From assembly GCA_029864335.1 (NCBI GenBank), contig JAOTTS010000020.1, forward strand, positions 1-39,548: 39,548 nucleotides of DNA, read 5' to 3'. The stretch comes from Candidatus Nitrosopumilus sp. GTDB taxonomy: Archaea; Thermoproteota; Nitrososphaeria; Nitrososphaerales; Nitrosopumilaceae. Every line of letters starts with the position of its first letter. Within the stretch, counting starts at the first letter, position 1. Of this stretch, positions 24,063 through 32,192 are shown piece by piece. The notes under the pieces were generated by a model. It was not told the DNA's origin and ran no database searches. It saw only the letters and a list, made by a program, of their open reading frames with translations. The position numbers were made by a program, and so were the translations under genes.

Positions 24063-25841
24063 ATGTCTAAAATAAAAATTATCAAGAGTAAAAAGAAAAT
24101 AATTCAAAAACTAGTCCAATTTTCATTGAACATAATCAAAGAACGTGGCTTTAATGAATTTCTTAATATCGTGTTTTCACAATTAGAACAACTTGTAATC
24201 CAAATTCAAGAATCCTTTGCTGTATCATATATAAAAAATATTAAAAAATCTGATCAATACAAATTGTGGTTATCAAATAATGATTTATTTTCAAACAATG
24301 AAGAACTAGCAGGAAATCTCATAAATAAATTCAACTTTACACCATCTTTTAATATAATAGTTCATGAAAACAATAAAACAAACTTTGATAATTTAATCAG
24401 TTGTCTTCAAAAACAATTATACAAAAACTGGAAAATTATTCTGTTTGACTTGAAAGATAATAACAAATCACATATTTTTACAAAACCAAATATCCAAAAA
24501 ATCAAAGATTTTGATGAAATATCAAACAATCCGAATTTTAATATTGAATATTCTGTTTTTATTGAAAATGATGCCATTCTTTATCCTGATACATTGTTAT
24601 GGATTGCAAAATATCTTAATGAAAAGAAAGAAAGTGAAATAATCTATTCTGATGAGGATCAAATGATAGATGACAAGAGAACAAATCCTTTCTTTAAACC
24701 AGATTGGAGTCCAAATCTTTTTTTAAACCATGATTATTTTTCAAAGTTTTTTGTTATTCGTAACGATCTATTATCCAAAATACAATTTGACAAAAAAATA
24801 ATTAATCACTATGACATTCTTTTAAAAGCAACAGAACTAACAAAAAAAATTTCTCACATTCCAATTCCTTTAATTAGTATCAAATCAAACGATGACTACA
24901 AATCAGAGCTTCAAGAAAATATGGAATATCTAAAAAATGCTATTCAACGAAGAATGATCAAAGGAACTTTGGTAAAAACAAATAACCGTAACTTTAGAAT
25001 AAAATATCAATTAGACAAAGAACCAAAAGTTTCCATAATCATACCTACTAAAGATAACATAAGGGTTCTGAAAAGATGTATTAAAAGCTTGAAAGAAAAA
25101 ACCAATTATAAAAACTGGGAATTAATAATTATTGATAATAACAGCAAAAACAAAGAAACTCTTGACTACTTGAATAATCTTCCATACGAAGTTCTTGAAT
25201 TTAATGAAAACTTCAATTTCTCAAAAATGAATAATCTTGCAGTACAAAAGACCAATGGTGATTTTTTACTTTTCATGAATGATGACGTTGCAGCAATAGA
25301 TCCTACTTGGTTACATGAACTAGTTAGTATCGGTATTCAGTCAAATATTGGTGTAGTAGGGCCAAAATTACTTTTTTCTGATAACACAATCCAGCATGCA
25401 GGAATGGTCTTTCTTCCAACTGGAGCAGGATTTCATCCATTTCAAAGAATTTCTTCTAATGGAAAAAGCTACCATGGATTGTCAAATTTGTTGAGAGATT
25501 GTTCTGCAGTAACAGGCGCATGCCTTTTGATAAAGAAAAATATTTTTGATGAGGTGTCTGGTTATGATCCAGATTTTGATTTGTATTATGGAGATTCAGA
25601 TTTGTGTTTGAAAGTTAGGGAAAAAGGATATGATGTAGTATATACCCCATATACTAAACTTCTTCACGATGGTTCAACTAAAACTAAGGAAATATCTGAT
25701 TCGTTTTTTGCAGTTGAGAATCATCGGACTTTTATTCAAAAATGGCAGTTTCTAAAAAATGGTGATCCATTTTATAATCCAAATCTTGATTGGAATTATA
25801 ATGTCGAAACTGAGAAGGAGATCACCAAAAAACCATTTTAA
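24063..25841 (+). CDS. Two-domain family 2 glycosyltransferase
   Basis: 592 residues. A helical N-terminus (about 1-90) precedes a first GT2 module (about 95-300) with SVFIENDAILYP, IIYSDEDQMIDD and FFKPDWSPNLFLNHDYFSKF, and a second complete GT2 module from about 325: VSIIIPTKDNIRVLKRCI, ELIIIDNNSKNKETL, FNFSKMNNLAVQKTNGDFLL, FMNDDVA (metal site), ACLLIKKNIFDEVSGYDPDF and YYGDSDLCLKVREKGYDV (catalytic). The first module lacks an obvious standard nucleotide loop (INIIVHENNKTNFDNLISCL in its place), so it may be degenerate or act on another donor. Such tandem enzymes often build alternating linkages. Confidence 0.88.
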   Translation: MSKIKIIKSKKKIIQKLVQFSLNIIKERGFNEFLNIVFSQLEQLVIQIQESFAVSYIKNIKKSDQYKLWLSNNDLFSNNEELAGNLINKFNFTPSFNIIVHENNKTNFDNLISCLQKQLYKNWKIILFDLKDNNKSHIFTKPNIQKIKDFDEISNNPNFNIEYSVFIENDAILYPDTLLWIAKYLNEKKESEIIYSDEDQMIDDKRTNPFFKPDWSPNLFLNHDYFSKFFVIRNDLLSKIQFDKKIINHYDILLKATELTKKISHIPIPLISIKSNDDYKSELQENMEYLKNAIQRRMIKGTLVKTNNRNFRIKYQLDKEPKVSIIIPTKDNIRVLKRCIKSLKEKTNYKNWELIIIDNNSKNKETLDYLNNLPYEVLEFNENFNFSKMNNLAVQKTNGDFLLFMNDDVAAIDPTWLHELVSIGIQSNIGVVGPKLLFSDNTIQHAGMVFLPTGAGFHPFQRISSNGKSYHGLSNLLRDCSAVTGACLLIKKNIFDEVSGYDPDFDLYYGDSDLCLKVREKGYDVVYTPYTKLLHDGSTKTKEISDSFFAVENHRTFIQKWQFLKNGDPFYNPNLDWNYNVETEKEITKKPF

Positions 25842-26082
25842 ATTTTAAAATCATATTACAAACTAATTTTTTCTATCTATGTGAAAATTATAATTAAATA
25901 CAATTAATTATGACAAAAATAAACTATCTTTTTATAAATCATCCTTTTGCATCAATATACTGACATTTGCACAACCAGTAATCGCCATAACGTCTTTTTA
26001 ATTAACATTGATAAATATACACTTGATTGACATTTATGTTAAAATACTATGGTTTAGATTTGTCACATACTATATTTTCTTT
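25842..26082. other. AT-rich gap between convergent genes, no gene seen
   Basis: 241 bases, very AT-rich, with no ORF longer than about 17 codons and no tRNA-like fold. It separates the 3' ends of the GT2 gene (+) and a sulfotransferase gene (-), so it probably holds only transcription terminators; several T runs are present but no strong hairpin was found by eye. Confidence 0.6.
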
Positions 26083-26838
26083 TTACTTCCAAACAAATTT
26101 TCTTTCTATGTAATCATATAGTTGTTCATTGTATTCTCTAAAATAGTCTGAAAGATATTTTCGAGTATCTTTCTTCATTATTGGATTGTGCCCCTCATTA
26201 AACACTTTAAACTTTTTTGAATTTGATTTTGGTATGTCTAAGAAATCATATACAAGATTCATAGTTTTTTGAGGATTTGAATAGAATTCTTCACTATTTA
26301 AAATCAAAATTTGACTTTTCTTAAAAAAATTATACCAATTTTTAACTTGTTCAAAATATTTTCCACGGCTTAAATATGAAAAGTGTTGATGATTATAACT
26401 ATAGTATTTTTCATCATTCATTATTTTATCCACTTCTCCTTTTAATCTGGATGGCTCTTCTTCTATGGCTTTTTCAAAAGAAAGAGTTTCCGCACCTAGC
26501 CTGATTTCGTGCCAATAATGAGAATATGCTCTATCGATGGGATTTCGAAATAAGATAATTATTTTAACATAAGGAAGTATATCAAAAATTCTTTGTGGGC
26601 AATGTGGATGAAATAAGTAGTATGGACTAGCTTCTGTAGTAATATAATTATCCTCAAATTGTGATTTATACCACTCTATTCCTTTTGAAAAATTAATATC
26701 AAAAAAGTGTAGTTCTTTCTGAGAAGCAGGTTTTATTTTTGGATGTTCTATTAGATAATTATACAAAGATGTGGTTCCACATCTTTGAGCTCCAATAATT
26801 ATAAAATCTGGAAGGGAATTCATACTGAACTTTCTCAT
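26083..26838 (-). CDS. Sulfotransferase (NST/heparan-sulfate type fold)
   Basis: 251 residues. DFIIIGAQRCGTTSLYNYL (about 11-29) is the PAPS 5' loop; KELHFFD (about 41-47) has the catalytic Lys/Glu pair; EASPYYLFHP (about 69-78) and IILFRNPIDRAYSHYWH (about 94-110) complete a textbook sulfotransferase-1 domain, closest in style to polysaccharide N- and O-sulfotransferases. The length equals a minimal catalytic domain and all key residues are intact. Third gene of the minus-strand group wzm-wzt-sulfotransferase, 24 bases after wzt, so sulfation is directly tied to the exporter. A second in-frame ATG six codons in is an alternative start. Confidence 0.92.
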   Translation of the reverse strand: MRKFSMNSLPDFIIIGAQRCGTTSLYNYLIEHPKIKPASQKELHFFDINFSKGIEWYKSQFEDNYITTEASPYYLFHPHCPQRIFDILPYVKIIILFRNPIDRAYSHYWHEIRLGAETLSFEKAIEEEPSRLKGEVDKIMNDEKYYSYNHQHFSYLSRGKYFEQVKNWYNFFKKSQILILNSEEFYSNPQKTMNLVYDFLDIPKSNSKKFKVFNEGHNPIMKKDTRKYLSDYFREYNEQLYDYIERKFVWK

Positions 26839-26862
26839 TTTTTTTGAATAATTATTGTTTAT

Positions 26863-27594
26863 CTAATTTTTGTTATCTTGATATTCTGTATATTTTCTTA
26901 CAACCTCATCAGGATTTCCAATTAAAACAATCTTTCCATTATCCATCAATACTGCACGATCTACCATTTTCAAAAACTGATTACCTAAATTATGAGTTAC
27001 CAATACAACAGTTTTATTTTTTTTCTTAAACGAAAGAAAAGCTTTAAAGCTCTTATCACGAAATTTTTTATCTCCTACTGACAGAATCTCATCAACAAGC
27101 AAAATATCAGGATCAATTTGTAATACTAGAGAAAATGCTAGTCGTGCTCTCATTCCTGTCGAATAATGTTTCAGAGGCATTTGAGAATATTTTTCAAGTT
27201 CGGCATATCTAATAACATCAGAAACCTTCTGTTCAATTTCTGACTTTTTCATACCTAAAAGCAATCCAGACATAATGATATTTTCTTTAGCGTTTAATTC
27301 CTTGTGGAAACCAGTTCCTATGTGCAAAAGTGGAGCGACTACCCCATCTATATGAATTCTTCCTGAATCTGGAGTGTATATTCCTGACATAACTCTGAGT
27401 AATGTTGTCTTACCGCTTCCATTTCTACCAATAATGCCAATAAATTCGCCTTTTTTTATTTTCAAAGAAATATTGTCTAGTACGGATAATTTCGTCTTGT
27501 TAGAGAACAATCTTGCAAACTCTGATTTATTCTTGGATTTTTCAATATCAAATGATTTGTTAATATTTTCTAATTTTATTGCATACTGGTTCAT
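26863..27594 (-). CDS. wzt: Polysaccharide ABC transporter ATP-binding subunit, Wzt-like
   Basis: 243 residues. Walker A GIIGRNGSGKTTLLR (about 53-67), Q-loop region APLLHIGTGFHKELNAKENI, signature LKHYSTGMRARLAFS (about 140-154) and Walker B DPDILLVDEILSVGD, the arrangement of the O-antigen/teichoic acid exporter ATPases. It stops after the nucleotide domain and lacks the C-terminal glycan-binding domain found in some Wzt proteins. Its ATG directly abuts the stop of the permease gene. It powers export of an undecaprenyl/dolichyl-linked glycan across the membrane. Export substrate is inferred from the neighbouring sugar genes. Confidence 0.93.
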   Translation of the reverse strand: MNQYAIKLENINKSFDIEKSKNKSEFARLFSNKTKLSVLDNISLKIKKGEFIGIIGRNGSGKTTLLRVMSGIYTPDSGRIHIDGVVAPLLHIGTGFHKELNAKENIIMSGLLLGMKKSEIEQKVSDVIRYAELEKYSQMPLKHYSTGMRARLAFSLVLQIDPDILLVDEILSVGDKKFRDKSFKAFLSFKKKNKTVVLVTHNLGNQFLKMVDRAVLMDNGKIVLIGNPDEVVRKYTEYQDNKN

Positions 27595-28389
27595 CTACAA
27601 GACCTCAACTATTTTGGAATCAAATTTATGAAATACATAATATCCAAATAAGAAAATAGCAAAACAAAATGTGACCGTGTAAAGCCAATCAGAAAGAGGA
27701 GGAATAGTATTGAATACCACTATATTGTGAGCTAATTCAACTATCTGACCTATTGGATTTACCGCATGAAGGCTCATCAATACATTTCCTAAATCATTTC
27801 CTTTTATGTCATCGACATACCAAATTATCGGCGTTATAAAGAATAATGCATGAACAGTTATTCCCCATAATGGTTGAATGTCTCTTACATACACATGAAT
27901 TATAGAAAGAATATAAGAAAATCCTAATATCAGTAACATCAATAGGCCAATAACTATCGGTAATAGAATAATGGTCCATGTTGGAATAAATTGAAAAAAT
28001 GGCATTAATCCAAAAAATATAGCTAACTGAACAATCAATAAAATACAAGTAGCTAATGTTGCAACTACTGGAAAAAACTCTTTCTGAATGTTTATCGATT
28101 CAAGAATGCTATAATTACTACGAAGACTTGTTAATCCTCCAAGCGTACCGCGTGTAAACACATGATAAATTATGACTCCCGTAAGAAGATATACTCCAAA
28201 ATTCTCTTTAGGTTGGTCTCTGATTGTAGTAAAAACAACAAAAAGTAAGACAAATGTTAAAGTTGGCTCTATGGCAGTCCACGCAACACCTAATTTTGTT
28301 CCTTTAAACCGTATTTTGATATTAATCAAGGCAAAATACAAAAGCATTGATTTGTATTTTCTCAAATTGACAAGAGGAATTGGATACAA
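27595..28389 (-). CDS. wzm: Polysaccharide ABC transporter permease, Wzm-like
   Basis: 264 residues, TTG start. ABC-2 type permease with six hydrophobic segments; the N-terminal amphipathic part LVNLRKYKSMLLYFALINIKIRFKGTKLGVAW (read in two pieces: LVNLRKYKSML and IKIRFKGTKLGVAW) is characteristic of Wzm/TagG, as is GIIYHVFTRG-like sequence (GVIIYHVFTRGTLGG) and the C-terminal NPIGQIVELAHNIVV. The start is supported by a TATA-like element 25 nt upstream (28411-28416). It shares an operon with wzt and a sulfotransferase and is divergent from the rml genes. Confidence 0.92.
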   Translation of the reverse strand: MYPIPLVNLRKYKSMLLYFALINIKIRFKGTKLGVAWTAIEPTLTFVLLFVVFTTIRDQPKENFGVYLLTGVIIYHVFTRGTLGGLTSLRSNYSILESINIQKEFFPVVATLATCILLIVQLAIFFGLMPFFQFIPTWTIILLPIVIGLLMLLILGFSYILSIIHVYVRDIQPLWGITVHALFFITPIIWYVDDIKGNDLGNVLMSLHAVNPIGQIVELAHNIVVFNTIPPLSDWLYTVTFCFAIFLFGYYVFHKFDSKIVEVL

Positions 28390-28410
28390 AGTGACCTATT
28401 TTTATCATCT

Positions 28411-28416
28411 GATAAA
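28411..28416 (-). promoter_or_regulatory. TATA-like box for wzm operon
   Basis: TTTATC on the minus strand, centred about 25 nt before the TTG start of wzm. Supports that start and a leaderless mRNA. Confidence 0.4.
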
Positions 28417-28642
28417 TCTATTTTAGGTTTTAGCAAGTTTTACACAGATTAATAAAATAACAAATTCCAGAGCTATAACTCTTAAAAACTCTAAATAAGA
28501 TTCTCTACAAATTTAGTTTCTTAATGCACTAAAAATTAAAATTTCTCATTAACCCAATTTCAATCAAACCATCATCATAAAAAGAATTTACAATTTTTCC
28601 TACTAATTAAAACCTGTCTTACTGAAAGAAAAATCGTTTCAG

Positions 28643-28650
28643 ATATATTT
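28643..28650 (+). promoter_or_regulatory. TATA box for rmlC-rmlB-rmlD
   Basis: ATATATTT is centred 25 nt before ATG 28671, the expected distance for a leaderless transcript of the rmlC-rmlB-rmlD group. Confidence 0.55.
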
Positions 28651-28670
28651 CCACATCTGTAAAATATTTT

Positions 28671-29165
28671 ATGTTGCCAGGCGTTAAAATAAAAGAACTG
28701 ACAAGATTTCCTGACGAGCGAGGCTCCTTCACAGAAGTCTTTAGAGAAGACTGGTCAAACTTGGTTGAACCTGATGATAAAATTCTACAGGTAAATGTAT
28801 CTTATAGTTATCCTGGCATGATACGCGCATGGCATCGACACAAGAAAGGACAAGTAGACTATTTTATCACCATAAGAGGTGCAACAAAAATCTGTGCATA
28901 TGATGATACTGAGAATTCATCAACACATGGACAGTTAGATCAGATTATTTCAAGTGAAGAAAAAATTCAATGCGTTAGAATTCCTGGATTTTACTACCAT
29001 GGATTCAAATCTGTTGGATTTGAATCTGCATTGGTAGTCTATTTGACTACACGACTTTATGATTACAAAAACCCTGATGAAGAGAGAAGACCATGGAATG
29101 ATTCCACTATAATTGATCCCAAAACAGGAAAACCTTTTGACTGGAATGCAATACCTCATAAATAA
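28671..29165 (+). CDS. rmlC: dTDP-4-dehydrorhamnose 3,5-epimerase-like protein
   Basis: 164 residues, cupin fold. GMIRAWHRHKKGQVDYFITI (about 44-63) carries the catalytic His in the family's R-x-x-H strand, RIPGFYYHGF (about 104-113) the second cupin motif, and TTRLYDYKNPDEERRPWND (about 125-143) the Tyr/Asp segment near the product site. Slightly shorter than classical RmlC (about 180), and the histidine strand reads WHRHKKGQ and not LHFQ, so it belongs to the divergent epimerase group; the exact sugar could differ from rhamnose. Two bases separate it from rmlB. Confidence 0.85.
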   Translation: MLPGVKIKELTRFPDERGSFTEVFREDWSNLVEPDDKILQVNVSYSYPGMIRAWHRHKKGQVDYFITIRGATKICAYDDTENSSTHGQLDQIISSEEKIQCVRIPGFYYHGFKSVGFESALVVYLTTRLYDYKNPDEERRPWNDSTIIDPKTGKPFDWNAIPHK

Positions 29166-29167
29166 TT

Positions 29168-30166
29168 ATGAATTTTCTGGTTTGTGGTGGGGCAGGCTTT
29201 ATTGGCAGCGCCTTCATTAGAAATTTTTTCCAAAATCACAACAATTCAAAAATAACAAATCTTGATTTCCTGACAATTGGTTCAAACCTTGAAAATCTAA
29301 AGAATTTAGAAAATAAAAATTACCAATTTATCAAAGATGACATTAGAAATGAAGAAAAAATTAACAGTCTCGTAAAAGAAGCCGATGTTGTTGTAAATTT
29401 TGCAGCTGAATCTCATGTTGATAGAAGTATAGCAAATCCAAAACCATTCATTGAAACAAACATACTTGGTACATACTCTATACTTGAAGCCATACGAAAA
29501 CATGATAAGATGTTCATCCATGTATCAACTGATGAAATTTATGGTGATGCTGAAGGCAAGTCATCATTTGATGAAGATTCTCAAATAAATCCAAGTAATC
29601 CTTATGCTGCTACCAAAGCAGCAGCTGATCACTTGGTTGCATCATATTACATAACATATGGAATAAAATGTATCACAACAAGATGCACTAACAACTTTGG
29701 GCCATATCAATTTCCAGAAAAACTAATGCCTAAAACTATAATTCGTTCAATAAAAAACCTCAAAGTCCCATTATATGGCAATGGACAGCAGGTTCGAAGC
29801 TGGATTCATGTATATGATCATGTGCAAGCAATTGAATCACTAATATCAAAAGGAAAATCTGGTCAAGTTTACAATATTACTGCCTACAATGAAATTACCA
29901 ACAAAACCATAGTTGAAAAAATACTAGACATCCTTGGAAAGTCCTATGATTTGATAGAATATGTTAAAGATAGACCCGGACATGATAAAAGATACTCCAT
30001 TGATTCTTCAAAGATTCAAAAAGAGATTGGCTGGAAACCAAGATGTCAATTTGATGATGCATTAGAAGAAACTGTCAACTGGTATCTTGAAAATCAACAA
30101 TGGTGGGAACCATTAGTTGATGAAAATACTTTACATCCTCAACCCTGGACATTAGACTGGGAATGA
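29168..30166 (+). CDS. rmlB: dTDP-glucose 4,6-dehydratase
   Basis: 332 residues, extended SDR fold. NAD loop CGGAGFIGSAFIRNFF (about 5-20), NFAAESHVDRSI (about 78-89), the active-site triad segment HVSTDEIYGDAEG (about 118-130, Thr-Asp-Glu) and NPYAATKAAADHLV (about 145-158, Tyr and Lys), then CTNNFGPYQFPEKLMPK. The C-terminal HDKRYSIDSSKIQKEIGWKP is also typical. Makes dTDP-4-keto-6-deoxyglucose, the precursor of rhamnose and other deoxysugars. Overlaps rmlD by four bases (ATGA). Confidence 0.95.
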   Translation: MNFLVCGGAGFIGSAFIRNFFQNHNNSKITNLDFLTIGSNLENLKNLENKNYQFIKDDIRNEEKINSLVKEADVVVNFAAESHVDRSIANPKPFIETNILGTYSILEAIRKHDKMFIHVSTDEIYGDAEGKSSFDEDSQINPSNPYAATKAAADHLVASYYITYGIKCITTRCTNNFGPYQFPEKLMPKTIIRSIKNLKVPLYGNGQQVRSWIHVYDHVQAIESLISKGKSGQVYNITAYNEITNKTIVEKILDILGKSYDLIEYVKDRPGHDKRYSIDSSKIQKEIGWKPRCQFDDALEETVNWYLENQQWWEPLVDENTLHPQPWTLDWE

Positions 30167-31044
30167 AATTTCTTGTTACAGGATCTGCAGGATTAATTGG
30201 TTCCCAAGTAATAAAAGATCTTACATTAGAAAATCATGAGGTTTATTCCTGTTATCATAACAACAAACCAATTTGTGGAAATCCATTACAACTTGATCTA
30301 ACCAATCAAGACAAAATAATTAAAACCATTCAAGAAATTAAACCTGATTCAATAATCCATCTAGCAGCTATGACCAATGTTGATCTATGTGAGACCCAAC
30401 AAGAACTTGCTCATCTTATAAATGTAAAATCTACAGAAATTTTGGCAAAGCAAGCTGCAAAATTAGATACTTTCTTTGTTTATGTTTCAACTGATTATGT
30501 TTTTGATGGAAAAAAAGGCAAATATAGTGAAGATGATTCTACAAACCCCCTTGGGTATTATGGTAAATCAAAATTAAAAGCAGAAAAAGTATTAAATAAA
30601 TTGGCTTCGAATTGGTGTATTGCAAGAACCAGTACACCATTTGGAACTCATTCAAATAAAAAAAGTTTCCCAATTTGGATAAAAGAAAATTTAGAAGCAA
30701 AAAAAGAGATACCGGTACTAATTGATCAATTTACATCTCCGACATATGTTCCCAATCTTTCAAAAATGCTCATAGAAATTGCGAAAAGAAAGATTTCAGA
30801 AATAATTCATACAGCTGGGGCTAGTAGAATATCCAGATACGAACTAGCAATACTGGTGTCAGAAAAACTGCATCTTGATAAAGAATTACTAAAGCCTGTT
30901 CAAATTAGCCAGATGAACTGGAATGCACAAAGACCAAAAGACTCTTCGCTTGATGTATCAAAAGCAGCTGAGATTCTAAATGAAAAACCACAAACAATAC
31001 AGCATAGCCTCAATTTACTAGTAGAAGAAATCTTAAACAAATGA
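30163..31044 (+). CDS. rmlD: dTDP-4-dehydrorhamnose reductase
   Basis: 293 residues, SDR fold. TGSAGLIGSQV (about 5-15) is the NADPH loop; IIHLAAMTNVDLCE (about 63-76), VYVSTDYVFDGKKGKYSEDD (about 106-125) and GYYGKSKLKAE (about 131-141, Tyr-x3-Lys) are characteristic of RmlD. Reduces dTDP-4-keto-rhamnose to dTDP-rhamnose, completing the pathway with rmlC and rmlB next to it. Translation coupled to rmlB by an ATGA overlap; 35 bases, with their own TATA-like box, separate it from rmlA. Confidence 0.92.
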   Translation: MKFLVTGSAGLIGSQVIKDLTLENHEVYSCYHNNKPICGNPLQLDLTNQDKIIKTIQEIKPDSIIHLAAMTNVDLCETQQELAHLINVKSTEILAKQAAKLDTFFVYVSTDYVFDGKKGKYSEDDSTNPLGYYGKSKLKAEKVLNKLASNWCIARTSTPFGTHSNKKSFPIWIKENLEAKKEIPVLIDQFTSPTYVPNLSKMLIEIAKRKISEIIHTAGASRISRYELAILVSEKLHLDKELLKPVQISQMNWNAQRPKDSSLDVSKAAEILNEKPQTIQHSLNLLVEEILNK

Positions 31045-31048
31045 TTAA

Positions 31049-31056
31049 TTTTATAC
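31049..31056 (+). promoter_or_regulatory. TATA box for rmlA
   Basis: TTTTATAC is centred 27 nt before the TTG start of rmlA, giving rmlA its own leaderless transcript even though it follows rmlD closely. Confidence 0.5.
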
Positions 31057-31079
31057 TGGAAAATCTGATTCAATAAGAA

Positions 31080-32147
31080 TTGAAAGGAATTATACTTCAT
31101 GGTGGTCATGGAACAAGACTGAGGCCACTGACTCATACAGGACCAAAGCAACTACTTCCAATTGCAAATAAGCCAATGTCTCAATATGCACTAGAAGATC
31201 TAAAGAATGCAGGAATTACAGATATTGGGATAATAATTGGCGATGTTCATCCAGACAAAGTAAAAGAGTATTATGGAGATGGTGAAAAATTTGGTGTTGA
31301 TATTACCTATATCTATCAAGATCAACCCAAAGGGATTTCGCATGCAATAAGCCTTTGCAAGGATTTTGTAGGTAATGACAAATTTGTTGTGTATCTTGGA
31401 GATAATGTATTGAGAAAAAACCTAGTTGATTATGTAAAAAAGTTTGAAATATCTAAAACTGATGCCCTAATTTTATTATGCAAAGTTGATAATCCTCAAA
31501 GATTTGGGATTGCAGAGTTGGATAAAACTCCAGGAAAGATAAAAAAAATTATAGAAAAGCCCAAAACTTCAGTATCTGATCTAGCTGTGATTGGAATTTA
31601 CTTTTTAACTCCAAAATTTTTTGATATTATAGATCAATTAAAACCATCTTGGCGAGATGAATTAGAAATAACTGATGCGTTACAGCTTTTACTGGATAAA
31701 AAAAATAAAATTGAATATGATCTGGTGACCGGTTGGTGGAAAGACACTGGAACGCCTGAAGATATTATACATGCAAATAAACTAGTTCTTGATTCTATTG
31801 GAACTGAAAATCAATTTCTTATAGATACTGACTCAACAATTAAAGATAATGTAGTGATTGGAAAGAACACTGAAATATCAACGGCCTCTTTAATTGTGGG
31901 TCCTGCAATTATTGGAGAAAATTGCAAAATAGGTCCGGCAGTTAAAATTGGACCATATGTTAGTATTGGAAAAAATTGTATTTTGAAAAATTGTACTGTT
32001 AAAAATTCTATAATCATGAATGACTGTACAATTAACACCGAAACTAATTTTTCATGCAGTATTATTGCCCATGGTTCTGAAATTTTGGATAGCAAGACTG
32101 AGGAAAACAAATTCTTACTGGGCGAGAGATCTAATATTCAAATCTAA
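31080..32147 (+). CDS. rmlA: Glucose-1-phosphate thymidylyltransferase, long (StrD-like) form
   Basis: 355 residues, TTG start. Nucleotidyltransferase loop ILHGGHGTRLRPLTHTGPKQ (about 4-23), VVYLGDNVL (about 100-108, metal Asp), IIEKPKT, GIYFLTPKFFD and WWKDTGTPED (about 220-229). After the catalytic domain, residues about 245-355 are a left-handed beta-helix of hexapeptide-like repeats (VIGKNTEIS, IIGENCKIG, SIGKNCIL), as in long archaeal and StrD-type enzymes; bacterial RmlA lacks it. The loop has HGGHG where most have AGGxG. Makes dTDP-glucose for rmlB, though another NTP or sugar-1-phosphate is possible. Confidence 0.9.
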   Translation: MKGIILHGGHGTRLRPLTHTGPKQLLPIANKPMSQYALEDLKNAGITDIGIIIGDVHPDKVKEYYGDGEKFGVDITYIYQDQPKGISHAISLCKDFVGNDKFVVYLGDNVLRKNLVDYVKKFEISKTDALILLCKVDNPQRFGIAELDKTPGKIKKIIEKPKTSVSDLAVIGIYFLTPKFFDIIDQLKPSWRDELEITDALQLLLDKKNKIEYDLVTGWWKDTGTPEDIIHANKLVLDSIGTENQFLIDTDSTIKDNVVIGKNTEISTASLIVGPAIIGENCKIGPAVKIGPYVSIGKNCILKNCTVKNSIIMNDCTINTETNFSCSIIAHGSEILDSKTEENKFLLGERSNIQI

Positions 32148-32192
32148 TATGGAAATACTTTAGATAAAGGAAATCAAACAAAAATTGTAACA

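Larger units (their letters stand above)
28390..28670. other. Divergent promoter region between wzm and rmlC
   Basis: 281 AT-rich bases without a supported gene. A TATA-like GATAAA/TTTATC (28411-28416) serves wzm on the minus strand and ATATATTT (28643-28650) serves rmlC on the plus strand. The roughly 220 bases between show no clear hairpin, direct repeat or small RNA motif by eye. This is where a regulator of the whole glycan locus would most likely bind. Confidence 0.55.
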
